Origin: Bacillota bacterium
Lineage (GTDB): Bacteria; Bacillota; Desulfotomaculia; Desulfotomaculales; Desulfotomaculaceae
Assembly (NCBI GenBank): GCA_023481335.1
Contig: JAMCWI010000132.1
Location: 1-14,599 of the forward strand
Reading direction: 5' to 3'
Length of the DNA stretch: 14,599 nucleotides
In this document: positions 1 through 5,913 of the stretch, piece after piece
How positions within the stretch are numbered: position 1 is the stretch's first letter
Layout of the letters: each line of letters opens with the position of its first letter
Notes under the pieces: model-generated
The model's database searches: none
What the model was told of the DNA's origin: nothing
The model's input: the letters and a program-made list of their open reading frames with translations, nothing else
Made by a program: the position numbers and the translations under genes

Positions 1-1
1 G

Positions 2-193
2 TTCATTGAGAAAGCCAAACGCTAGATTAACGAGCTGACCGGCGAACTTCTGAACCTGTTTATTGAGCGGATTGAAGTCGGTGAACGAGGCGAACGCTAC
101 TCAAGAACGGCGGAGCAAACGATTATCATCCACTACCGGGACATCGGCGTACTCGGTGCATTCGCGGAAGAAACACAGAAAATAGCCGGATAA
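2..193 (+). pseudogene. 3' remnant of a large serine recombinase (DUF4368-type C-terminus)
   Basis: Reading from base 2 gives FIEKAKR, a TAG stop at 23-25, then INELTGELLNLFIERIEV, a basic stretch, and QTIIIHYRDIGVLG before a TAA at 191-193. The ELT..LL..FIE.I.V block followed by a Q.I.I.YRDIG strand resembles the extreme C-terminus of TnpX-like serine recombinases that mobilise elements in Firmicutes. The in-frame TAG lies where relatives usually have a Tyr-x-x-Ile stretch, so this copy is probably dead. The rest of the gene lies left of the window. Family assignment is by pattern recognition over about 60 residues. It could instead be the end of another recombinase subfamily. Confidence 0.6.
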
Positions 194-200
194 CGGCAAA

Positions 201-227
201 GGCAGACAGCCAAATCTGCTGTCTGCC
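201..227. terminator. Perfect 10-bp hairpin after the recombinase remnant
   Basis: GGCAGACAGC (201-210) and GCTGTCTGCC (218-227) are perfect inverted repeats with a 7-nt loop, 7 nt past the recombinase stop. No T-run follows, so it may be a weak or factor-assisted terminator, or part of the element's end. Confidence 0.45.
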
Positions 228-274
228 TCACCAAACACCCACGGTTCACATCATGTCCCTATGGACACGGACAT

Positions 275-294
275 AAGACCGGCAGTCTTTTTTT
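275..294 (+). terminator. Short hairpin plus T7 at the 3' end of spoIVA
   Basis: AAGAC (275-279) pairs with GTCTT (285-289) across a 5-nt loop and runs into seven Ts (288-294). The orientation suits stopping rightward transcription from the recombinase remnant before it enters spoIVA. The stem is only 5 bp, so the call is tentative. Confidence 0.35.
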
Positions 295-296
295 AG

Positions 297-1775
297 CTAG
301 ATAATGATACAGATGATTCCTCCCGAACCTTCGTTCACTATGCGCTGGACGGCCTCCTGCAGCTTCTGCTGGGCGTTTTCCGGCATCCGGTAGAGCTTGT
401 TCTGGATACCCTCGCGCACCAGGTCGCTGACCGACTTGCCAAAAATTTGCGATTCCCAAATCTTCCGCGGGTTTTCCTCAAATTCGCTCAGCATGTAGCG
501 CACAAGTTCCTCGCACTGTCTTTCAGTGCCGATTATTGGGGTGATTTCGGTGGTAATGTCCGCCTTGATCATATGCAGGGACGGGGCGCTGGCCTTTAGT
601 TTCACACCGAAACGGTTGCCCTGGCGGATCAGCTCGGGTTCCATCAAATCCATGTCAGCCAGGGTGGGACTGACTACCCCGTAGCCTGATTCGCGCACTT
701 CGTTAACGGCCTGGGACACCTTGTCATACTCCCGCTTCGCCACACTCAAGTCTCTGACCAGGCGGAACAGCTCGCGCTCGTCCTCCACGTTAAACCCGGA
801 CTGCTCGGTGAGCACCTTGTAGAACAGCGCAGTAGGAGAAGTCACCTTGATTGACGCCGAACCTGTCCCCATATCCATGCTTTTGAGAGCTGCCTGATCT
901 ACAAAATCATAATCCGCAAGGCCTTCCACGGCCCCCGACACGTCCCTCAGCCGGCGTACATTTTTAACTGTCTCCTGTACCGCCTCTTCAAATTTTTGGC
1001 GGAGCCAGTGCCTGAACTCAAGCTCCTCGACCCATAGCGGCAGGCCGATATTGACCTCGTTAACCGGGAACTCGTACAGTATTTTTTCCAGGATCATAAA
1101 AACATCGGCCTGGTTCATCAGGGCACAGTCAACAGGGATCACCGGCACGTCGTATTTTTCGGACAGTTCTTCGGCCAGTTCAACTGTTTCCTGGTCGCCG
1201 GGATGCGTGCTGTTTAAAAGGACCAGAAAGGGACGGTTAATTTCCTTCATTTCCGTTATGACTCTCTCTTCGGATTCGACGTAATTTTCCCGCGGGATAT
1301 CGGTAATGGTCCCATCGGTAGTCATAACTACTCCCATAGTAGAATGTTCGGTGATAACCTTTCTCGTGCCCATTTCAGCAGCTTCCTGGAACGGAATGGG
1401 CTCCTCGAACCAGGGGGTGGAGACCATGCGCGGCCCGTCTTCCTCGTCGTAGCCGAGCGCCCCTTCCACTCTATAGCCAACGCAGTCAACAAGCCTCATC
1501 TTTATCGTCAGATTCGGTGTAATTTGGATCTCCTGCGCCTCGTTGGGAACGAACTTAGGCTCGGTGGTCATAACCGTACGTCCTGCTGCCGCCTGCGGCA
1601 GTTCGTCTTTGGCCCGCTCACGGTCGTAAGGGTTTTTAATATTGGGGAGCACCATCAGTTCCATAAATCGCTTGATAAATGTCGATTTACCGGTACGCAC
1701 TCCTCCCACCACTCCCAGGTACAGATCCCCGCCGGTACGCTCCGCTATGTCGCGGAAGATATCGTTCTTTTCCAT
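297..1775 (-). CDS. spoIVA: Stage IV sporulation protein A (spore coat basement ATPase)
   Basis: SpoIVA is made in the mother cell, binds and hydrolyses ATP, and polymerises on the outer forespore membrane as the platform for coat and cortex assembly. The protein begins MEKNDIFRDIAERTGGD and has the family's Walker A loop GVRTGKST (Lys30). Other conserved blocks are MTTEPKFVPN, RLVDCVGY and EHSTMGVV, and it ends in the hydrophobic NEGSGGIICIII tail. Using the ATG at 1775 gives 492 residues, the length of Bacillus subtilis SpoIVA. An in-frame GTG six bases upstream (1781) sits almost against the ribosome site AAGGGAG, whereas that site is 7 nt from the ATG, so I chose the ATG. It is downstream of gpsA in the usual spore-former order but separated here by the 2121-3965 island, and it is probably monocistronic. 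A candidate sigma-E promoter lies upstream. Confidence 0.97.
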   Translation of the reverse strand: MEKNDIFRDIAERTGGDLYLGVVGGVRTGKSTFIKRFMELMVLPNIKNPYDRERAKDELPQAAAGRTVMTTEPKFVPNEAQEIQITPNLTIKMRLVDCVGYRVEGALGYDEEDGPRMVSTPWFEEPIPFQEAAEMGTRKVITEHSTMGVVMTTDGTITDIPRENYVESEERVITEMKEINRPFLVLLNSTHPGDQETVELAEELSEKYDVPVIPVDCALMNQADVFMILEKILYEFPVNEVNIGLPLWVEELEFRHWLRQKFEEAVQETVKNVRRLRDVSGAVEGLADYDFVDQAALKSMDMGTGSASIKVTSPTALFYKVLTEQSGFNVEDERELFRLVRDLSVAKREYDKVSQAVNEVRESGYGVVSPTLADMDLMEPELIRQGNRFGVKLKASAPSLHMIKADITTEITPIIGTERQCEELVRYMLSEFEENPRKIWESQIFGKSVSDLVREGIQNKLYRMPENAQQKLQEAVQRIVNEGSGGIICIII

Positions 1776-1930
1776 GTCCACACTCCCTTCGGAAAATTTT
1801 TAAAGGATTTTTTATGTTAACTGACAGCTTGGTCGCATCCCTCCTCTGCCGGCCTACAAACACCGCCAGGCAAGTCCCGCTGGGAAACCTGGTACAGGTC
1901 TATTTTTTTCTGGCATACATTAACAGTACA

Positions 1931-1958
1931 TATATATGAGCCTGTTCCACAATTATGA
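1931..1958 (-). promoter_or_regulatory. Candidate sigma-E promoter of spoIVA
   Basis: On the minus strand TCATAATT (1958-1951) is followed after 12 nt by CATATATA (1938-1931). These resemble the sigma-E -35 (TCATATT) and -10 (CATACANT) elements. Sigma-E control is expected for spoIVA. The -10 deviates from consensus and the leader would be about 150 nt. Confidence 0.35.
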
Positions 1959-2072
1959 CCAAAGTAAGGAAAAAATCGCGGGACAAAATAGGTGTGGACA
2001 AACGATAAGGAGTGATAAAAGCAGGTTTTTAATAAATCTTTAATAGAATCGTTATTCGCACTTAATATATAG

Positions 2073-2085
2073 AGATTATTAATCT
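2073..2085. promoter_or_regulatory. 13-bp palindrome, possible operator
   Basis: AGATTA-T-TAATCT is a perfect 6+1+6 inverted repeat 35 nt before the ATG of the ferritin-like gene. It lies in the spacer just before TATAGT (2088-2093), a possible -10 box, which would suit a repressor site. It does not match the PerR or Fur consensus well. Regulator unknown. Confidence 0.25.
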
Positions 2086-2120
2086 TTTATAGTTTTTATT
2101 CCGGATTGGAGGTTATAAAT

Positions 2121-2379
2121 ATGTGCCAGTGTGAAGGATGTTCGTGCGGACAACAGGTTTCCCCGGTCGATCAAATAGTGGAGGCCGGCATAAAGATTGA
2201 AAAAAGCCGGCCTCGGTTTTTACAGCAGGCCGGCCCTTGAGGACTACAACGAGAAGATCCGGGACGTGCTGATCTCACTGGCCTGGGACGAGGCAAGGCA
2301 CGTGGAGGAATTTGCCGGCCTGGGCGAGGCGCTCAAAAAAATGAAACTTTTGCGGCCCGCTGTGAGACGCCCGATCTAA
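2121..2379 (+). pseudogene. Rubrerythrin/ferritin-like mini-protein with one-base frameshift
   Basis: An ATG at 2121 follows GGAGG with 8-nt spacing and opens with a Cys cluster, MCQCEGCSCGQQ, then VDQIVEAGIKIEK. That frame stops at a TGA (2235-2237). One base over, the protein continues as KAGLGFYSRPALEDYNEKIR and LISLAWDEARHVEEF, then ends at TAA (2377-2379). The two halves join within a run of six As (2200-2205). With five As the gene would encode about 85 residues. The E(K)..FY and DEARH patterns match the paired metal-binding helices of rubrerythrin-type domains, but only one helix pair is present, so a working protein would have to assemble as a multimer to form a di-iron site. Such proteins typically reduce peroxide or handle iron. 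An internal TTG at 2197 could start the second half. It may be a pseudogene, a sequencing error, or a slippage-expressed gene. Confidence 0.65.
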
Positions 2380-2409
2380 GGGATTAAAACCTGACCCCAT
2401 TATAAAAAA

Positions 2410-2435
2410 CCGGGCTTAATGCAAAGCCCGGTTTT
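2410..2435. terminator. Bidirectional intrinsic terminator
   Basis: CCGGGCTT (2410-2417) pairs with AAGCCCGG (2424-2431) across a 6-nt loop. It is followed by TTTT on the plus strand and preceded by AAAAAA, so it has a U-run in both directions. It serves the convergent ferritin-like gene (+) and selenoprotein gene (-). Confidence 0.85.
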
Positions 2436-2469
2436 CCCTCTTTGCCGGCCGCCGGCCGGCTTAAACCCC

Positions 2470-2682
2470 TCAGGCGCCGCCGAACCCGATCGTCACCTCT
2501 TTGCCCTGCACTATTACCGGCACTTTGCGTGTGCCGCCGGTTGCCTCCAGCATCTTTGACAGGGCATTCTTGTCATTCTTTACGTCAAAATACTCGTAAG
2601 GTGCGTTTCGCCGGGCAAGGTCGTCCCTGGCAGCTATGGTGTAGGGTCAGCCATCCTTGCCGTAAACAATAATTTTCTCCAA
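2470..2682 (-). CDS. Glutaredoxin-like selenoprotein (Uxx-star type), in-frame TGA read as Sec
   Basis: Read from a TTG start (2682-2680), with AAGGGGAAG 7 nt upstream, this frame gives MEKIIVYGKDG, then TGA at 2649-2647, then PYTIAARDDLARR, and ends VPVIVQGKEVTIGFGGA before a TGA at 2472-2470. Translating the internal TGA as selenocysteine gives a complete 70-residue thioredoxin fold. The beta-strand IIVYG leads to U12-P-Y-T15 in place of the glutaredoxin C-P-Y-C, a helix follows, then YEYFDV, a cis-proline motif V54-P55, and the glycine-rich IGFGG. This matches small Uxx-star (seleno)proteins of anaerobes, thought to be thiol/selenol oxidoreductases, with no resolving Cys in the motif. A hairpin follows the TGA at bSECIS distance. 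Gene callers would miss it or split it. selA, selB and selC are not in the window. A dead CPYT-type gene is the alternative. Confidence 0.85.
2615..2649 (-). promoter_or_regulatory. Candidate bSECIS element
   Basis: Downstream of the Sec TGA (2649-2647), GCCAGG (2631-2626) pairs with CCUUGC (2620-2615), with one C-U mismatch and the loop GACGA. The loop begins 22 nt after the TGA, within the usual distance for SelB-binding bacterial SECIS hairpins, and contains a G as is typical. The stem is short and was judged by eye. Confidence 0.5.
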
Positions 2683-2709
2683 AACAAAACTTCCCCTTTT
2701 TAAGATTTT

Positions 2710-2737
2710 ATTATATACGAGGGGGGTATTATTACAA
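2710..2737 (-). promoter_or_regulatory. Sigma-A-type promoter of the selenoprotein gene
   Basis: On the minus strand TTGTAA (2737-2732) is followed after 16 nt by TATAAT (2715-2710), 27 nt before the TTG start. A GTATT-ATTAC-AATAC palindrome (2726-2740) overlaps the -35 box and could be an operator. Confidence 0.6.
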
Positions 2738-2765
2738 TACTTTATAGGTAAAAAATTTTTGTCCG

Positions 2766-2794
2766 TTGCCCCGAACTTATGTCCGGTATATAAT
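2766..2794 (+). promoter_or_regulatory. Sigma-A-type promoter of the DUF763 gene
   Basis: TTGCCC (2766-2771), a 17-nt spacer, and a perfect TATAAT (2789-2794) lie 25 nt before the TTG start of the DUF763 gene. It diverges from the selenoprotein promoter about 50 bp away. Confidence 0.65.
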
Positions 2795-2819
2795 AGTTAC
2801 ATAAAGAGGGTGAGTCATC

Positions 2820-3965
2820 TTGCGAACGGGTATAGCCAACCTGCCGCTGCACGGCCACCACTGCCCGCGCTGGCTTTTCGAGCGGATGGTGAAACTGAGT
2901 TCCGCCATAATTGAGGCAATTGTTGAGGAATACGGCCCGGACGAAGTGCTGGAGCGCTTTTCCGACCCGTTCTGGTTTCAGGCCCTGGGCTGTGTGGTCG
3001 GGTTTGACTGGCATTCCTCCGGCCTTACCACCGTTTTGTGCGGCGCCTTAAAGGAGGGGCTTCGCCCGAAACAGCGCCACCTGGGGCTTTACCTGGCGGG
3101 AGGGAAGGCCATGGCCTCGCGCAAAACCCCGCATGAAATCGAGCAGTACGCGGACCGTGACGGCTTGCCCATTAATGTCCCCTCGCTGCAGTACGCCAGC
3201 AGGATGTCGGCCAAGGTTGACAACTCAGCGGTGCAGGACGGCTTTCAAATTTATCACCACGTTTTCGCCTTTACCGCCGGCGGAAAGTGGGCGGTAGTAC
3301 AGCAGGGGATGGACCGGTCAGGCGGCTGGGCCCGGCGCTACCACTGGCTGGGGGACAATGTCGATACTTTTATCCGGGAGCCCCACTCTGCGGTCTGCGG
3401 AAGCCCGGTGGAGCGGGTCCTGAACATGGTGGCCGGGGAGAGCGCGGGGGCCAGGGACATTTCGCTGGACCTGGCCGGGAGGCCGGAAGAAGTAATAAAG
3501 ACCCTGAAAAAGATAGCGGACCTGCCGGCCGACAAGCTGAAAACGCTTGACCTGCCGGCCGCCCACTCCGTGCCCAGGGCTAACCGCATTGACAAAACGC
3601 TTTACAAAATTTACGACATCCAGCCTGGTTCTTACGAGGGGCTGCTTGCTTTAGAGGGTGTGGGGCCGGCCACTGTCAGGGCCTTCGCCCTGACCGCCGA
3701 AGTGGTTTACAACGCCAGGGCCAGCCGCAGGGACCCGGTCCGCTACAGCTTTGCCCACGGTGGAAAGGACGGCCACCCCTTCCCGGTGAACCGGGAAAAT
3801 TATGACCGGACGATCCTCCTCCTGGAGAATGCCCTGTGCCGCGCCAAAACGGGGGACAGTGAAAATATCAGGGCGCTGCAGAGGCTGGCGGCAATTGGCT
3901 CTAAAGCCAGTATTGAGGATACTTTCGCTCCGGCAGGAGATTATTCACAATACCTTTTTAAGTAA
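2820..3965 (+). CDS. DUF763 domain protein
   Basis: This 381-residue protein matches the DUF763 family, which is common in archaea and found in some anaerobic or thermophilic bacteria; its biochemical role is unknown. Recognisable blocks are the N-terminal RTGIANLPLHGHHCPRWLFERMVKL, given here as RTGIANLPLHG and PRWLFERMVKL, the central QIYHHVFAFT and GKWAVVQQGM, and ARRYHWL with EPHSAVCG. Near residues 275-292 LLALEGVGPATVRAF is a helix-hairpin-helix-like segment, which suggests contact with DNA or RNA. There is no signal peptide or membrane segment. The start is a TTG with GAGGGTG 7 nt upstream, and it gives the N-terminus expected for the family. It stands alone, diverges from the selenoprotein gene and converges on gpsA. 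Its presence between spoIVA and gpsA interrupts the common order and may reflect transfer. Confidence 0.85.
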   Translation: MRTGIANLPLHGHHCPRWLFERMVKLSSAIIEAIVEEYGPDEVLERFSDPFWFQALGCVVGFDWHSSGLTTVLCGALKEGLRPKQRHLGLYLAGGKAMASRKTPHEIEQYADRDGLPINVPSLQYASRMSAKVDNSAVQDGFQIYHHVFAFTAGGKWAVVQQGMDRSGGWARRYHWLGDNVDTFIREPHSAVCGSPVERVLNMVAGESAGARDISLDLAGRPEEVIKTLKKIADLPADKLKTLDLPAAHSVPRANRIDKTLYKIYDIQPGSYEGLLALEGVGPATVRAFALTAEVVYNARASRRDPVRYSFAHGGKDGHPFPVNRENYDRTILLLENALCRAKTGDSENIRALQRLAAIGSKASIEDTFAPAGDYSQYLFK

Positions 3966-3989
3966 TTATAAGCTTTAAAAAGACCTGTT

Positions 3990-4009
3990 AAGGGAATTAA
4001 AAAACCCTT
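3990..4009. terminator. Weak hairpin between convergent DUF763 and gpsA
   Basis: AAGGG (3990-3994) and CCCTT (4005-4009) flank a 10-nt A-rich loop, with TTT following on the plus strand. It is the only candidate terminator in this convergent gap. An 11-bp direct repeat TATAAGCTTTA (3967-3977 and 4051-4061) brackets it. Confidence 0.3.
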
Positions 4010-4058
4010 TTACAGTTCACGGCAAGATGTTATTTACTACGATCAAAAAATATAAGCT

Positions 4059-5117
4059 TTACCCATGACTGTAACTGCTTTTGTCTATTTTCAGGGCTGC
4101 CCGGGCTACTTCCTCCATCTCGTCCGTACGCCCCCTGGTCATCAGGTTGTTAACCGCTGTGCGGGGGGAAAGTCCCTCGAAGAGCACCCGGTAAATCTGG
4201 CCGGTGATAGGCATCTCAACCCGGCATTTTTGCGCGAGCAACCGCGCGGCGCGGGTTGTACGGACGCCCTCGACCACCATTTTGACCTCAGCCAGGGCCT
4301 CCTCCAGGGTCCGGCCACCCCCTATGGCCATGCCTGCCCGGCGGTTGCGGCTGTGCATGCTGGTGCAGGTGACGATCAGGTCACCCACTCCGGCCAGCCC
4401 TGCAAACGTAAGCGGGTGGGCGCCCATTGCCATTCCCAGGCGGGATATCTCGGCCAGCCCGCGCGTCATCAGTGCGGCCTTGGTGTTGTCTCCGAACCCC
4501 AGGCCGTCGGCGATGCCGGTACCCAGGGCAATAATATTCTTCAGCGCACCGCCCAGTTCCACGCCCACCAGGTCGGGATTGGTATAAACACGGAAGCTCT
4601 CCCGCATAAAGAGGTCCTGGACATATTCGGCCGTTTCCATCCGCGCCGAGGCCGCCACAACCGCGGTGGGCATATCCAGTCCCACCTCCTCGGCATGGCT
4701 TGGCCCGGAGAGAACCGCGTAGCGGCTGAGGGCCTCCTTCCCGGCCTCTTCGGCGAACACCTGGGAAGGCCGCTCCAGGCTGTCCTCCTCCAGCCCCTTG
4801 GCCACGTTGACACACACCGTTTTATCCGCAAGGTGAGGCAGCGACAGGCTTAAGACCTCGCGGAAAACATGAGACGGCACCCCAAAAACCGCCGTGCCCG
4901 CTCCATCCAGCGTTTCTCCCAAATTGTCAGTAACTATGACCGCCTGAGGTATTTTTACACCCGGCAGGTAACTCCTGTTTTCCCCCTCCGCGTTAATCGC
5001 GGCGGCCAGCCCGGACCGGCGGGCCCACATCCGTACGCTATATCCTTTTCCCGCCAGAAGGACAGCCAGGGCTGTGGCCCAGCTTCCGGCCCCGACAACA
5101 CCGATTTTTTCAGCCAT
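4059..5117 (-). CDS. gpsA: NAD(P)H-dependent glycerol-3-phosphate dehydrogenase
   Basis: GpsA reduces dihydroxyacetone phosphate to sn-glycerol 3-phosphate, the backbone for bacterial phospholipids, in the cytoplasm. The 352-residue protein starts MAEKIGVVGAGSWATAL with the Rossmann GxGxxA motif (residues 9-14). It has VNVAKGLEEDS (Lys107), LSGPSHAEEV, and the catalytic-domain block GALKNIIALGTGIADGLGFG (Lys193). GLAGVGDLIVTCTS with RNRRAG follows in the C-terminal helical domain. Length is slightly above the usual 330-345. It lies 96 bp downstream of plsY, which uses its product, so the two are probably co-transcribed. The best ribosome-site match, GGGAG, is rather far from the ATG. Confidence 0.97.
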   Translation of the reverse strand: MAEKIGVVGAGSWATALAVLLAGKGYSVRMWARRSGLAAAINAEGENRSYLPGVKIPQAVIVTDNLGETLDGAGTAVFGVPSHVFREVLSLSLPHLADKTVCVNVAKGLEEDSLERPSQVFAEEAGKEALSRYAVLSGPSHAEEVGLDMPTAVVAASARMETAEYVQDLFMRESFRVYTNPDLVGVELGGALKNIIALGTGIADGLGFGDNTKAALMTRGLAEISRLGMAMGAHPLTFAGLAGVGDLIVTCTSMHSRNRRAGMAIGGGRTLEEALAEVKMVVEGVRTTRAARLLAQKCRVEMPITGQIYRVLFEGLSPRTAVNNLMTRGRTDEMEEVARAALKIDKSSYSHG

Positions 5118-5204
5118 ATTACCCGCAACACTCCCTTCCGTGGCGCATGGCCGCTAACTTGTTCAACTTATAGGAAATTAAAAGGCAAAGAAAGTAAAGT
5201 GAAG

Positions 5205-5213
5205 CCTGACCCC
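5205..5213. repeat. CCTGACCCC motif, second copy of an intergenic motif
   Basis: CCTGACCCC directly abuts the plsY stop codon and is preceded by AAAGTGAAG. The same nonamer occurs at 2390-2398, just after the ferritin-like gene. Both are intergenic and near gene ends, as for REP-like elements, but two short copies are weak evidence. Confidence 0.25.
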
Positions 5214-5804
5214 TTATTTCTTCTGCCAGATGCGCGGCTCAGTGCCGGCCAGCAGCCTCTTTATGTTCGGTACGTGCTTGTACACGGCGAACACCGCGGC
5301 AAAAGCGCCTAATACCAGGTAGGGGGTCTCCAGGTGGAAGGAGAGCATGAGAAAAGGTATGGAAACTGCAGCCACAATTGAACCAACCGAAATATATCTG
5401 GAAATGCCTGACACGGCCAGCCAGATGGCCGCCATAGCCGCCCCCACAGGCAGGGAAATTGCCGTGATGACCCCTACCCCGGTGGCGACCAGTTTCCCGC
5501 CCCGGAAGCCCAGAAACACCGGCCAGCTATGGCCGGCAAGGGCGGCGGCGGCAGCAAGCGCTACCAGGGATGCCCCGCCGAAATTTTTTGCCAGCAAAAC
5601 AGCCAGCACCCCCTTGCCCAGGTCACCGGCCAGAGCTACGATACCCGCCGCCGGCCCGGCGTTTCGCCAAACGTTGGTGGCGCCGACATTTCCGCTCCCC
5701 AGCTTCCGGATGTCGATACCCTTCCAGTAGCGCGCCACCAGGTAGCTGAAGGGGATGGAACCAATCAAGTAGCTAACGACTAAAACGAGGATAACCTTCA
5801 TCAT
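5214..5804 (-). CDS. plsY: Acyl-phosphate:glycerol-3-phosphate acyltransferase
   Basis: PlsY is an integral membrane enzyme that moves an acyl group from acyl-phosphate (made by PlsX) to glycerol 3-phosphate, giving lysophosphatidate. The 196-residue protein has several hydrophobic spans and the three family motifs. Motif 1 is IRKLGSGNVGATNVWRNAG (about 32-50). Motif 2 is GHSWPVFLGFRGGK (91-104). Motif 3 is HVPNIKRLLAGTEP (177-190), with the active-site His177, Asn180 and Glu189. In motif 2 the normally invariant GGKGVAT reads GGKLVAT, so Leu105 replaces a glycine of the phosphate-binding loop. The start is the first of two ATGs, with GGAGAG upstream. It lies between der and gpsA, and GpsA supplies its substrate. 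A structured 5' region lies at 5831-5877. Confidence 0.96.
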   Translation of the reverse strand: MMKVILVLVVSYLIGSIPFSYLVARYWKGIDIRKLGSGNVGATNVWRNAGPAAGIVALAGDLGKGVLAVLLAKNFGGASLVALAAAAALAGHSWPVFLGFRGGKLVATGVGVITAISLPVGAAMAAIWLAVSGISRYISVGSIVAAVSIPFLMLSFHLETPYLVLGAFAAVFAVYKHVPNIKRLLAGTEPRIWQKK

Positions 5805-5830
5805 ACCACTCTCCGGGACAGAATTATTGA

Positions 5831-5877
5831 AATATACAAGGTATTAAATTCCGGCAATTTTACAAATTGCTTAATAC
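5831..5877. promoter_or_regulatory. Nested inverted repeats upstream of plsY, possible operator
   Basis: GCAATTT-TAC-AAATTGC (5854-5870) is a perfect 7-bp inverted repeat. GTATTAA (5841-5847) and TTAATAC (5871-5877) form a second perfect pair around it. On the minus strand 5847-5831 reads TTAATACCTTGTATATT, which shares about 11 of 17 positions with the FapR-type operator TTAGTACCTAGTACTAA, mostly in the left half. It lies 27-73 bp before the plsY start. A FapR link is speculative. Confidence 0.35.
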
Positions 5878-5913
5878 TTCACATTAACCCCCCAGATGAA
5901 TATGCCGTCTAGT

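Larger units (their letters stand above)
1776..2120. other. AT-rich intergenic region between spoIVA and the ferritin-like gene
   Basis: No convincing gene is seen. The region is clearly more AT-rich than its surroundings and carries divergent control regions: the spoIVA leader and candidate promoter on the left, and a palindrome and the GGAGG ribosome site of the 2121 gene on the right. Confidence 0.6.

Noticed and set aside
23..25. In-frame TAG in the recombinase remnant as a pyrrolysine codon
   Set aside because: No pyl genes or supporting element are visible and the recombinase family does not use pyrrolysine. Decay is simpler.
1914..1921. CATACATT on the plus strand, a perfect sigma-E -10 match
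   Set aside because: No acceptable -35 lies at the right distance, and the next plus-strand gene is 200 bp away and not a sporulation gene.
2235..2237. In-frame TGA in the ferritin-like gene read as a second selenocysteine
   Set aside because: Reading through in that frame gives a sequence with no ferritin features, whereas the +1 frame gives clear FY and DEARH helices. A one-base frameshift explains the data better.
2442..2672. Plus-strand open frame of 76 codons
   Set aside because: It is antisense to the selenoprotein gene, is low in family-like features, and has no ribosome site.
3967..4061. TATAAGCTTTA direct repeats as target-site duplications of a mobile element
   Set aside because: The 73-bp interval between them has no terminal inverted repeats or transposase, and one copy overlaps the gpsA stop codon. 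It is likely AT-rich coincidence.
4065..4853. Plus-strand open frame of 262 codons
   Set aside because: It lies wholly antisense to gpsA, is His/Gly/Pro/Arg rich and matches no family. GC-rich codon bias opens this frame.
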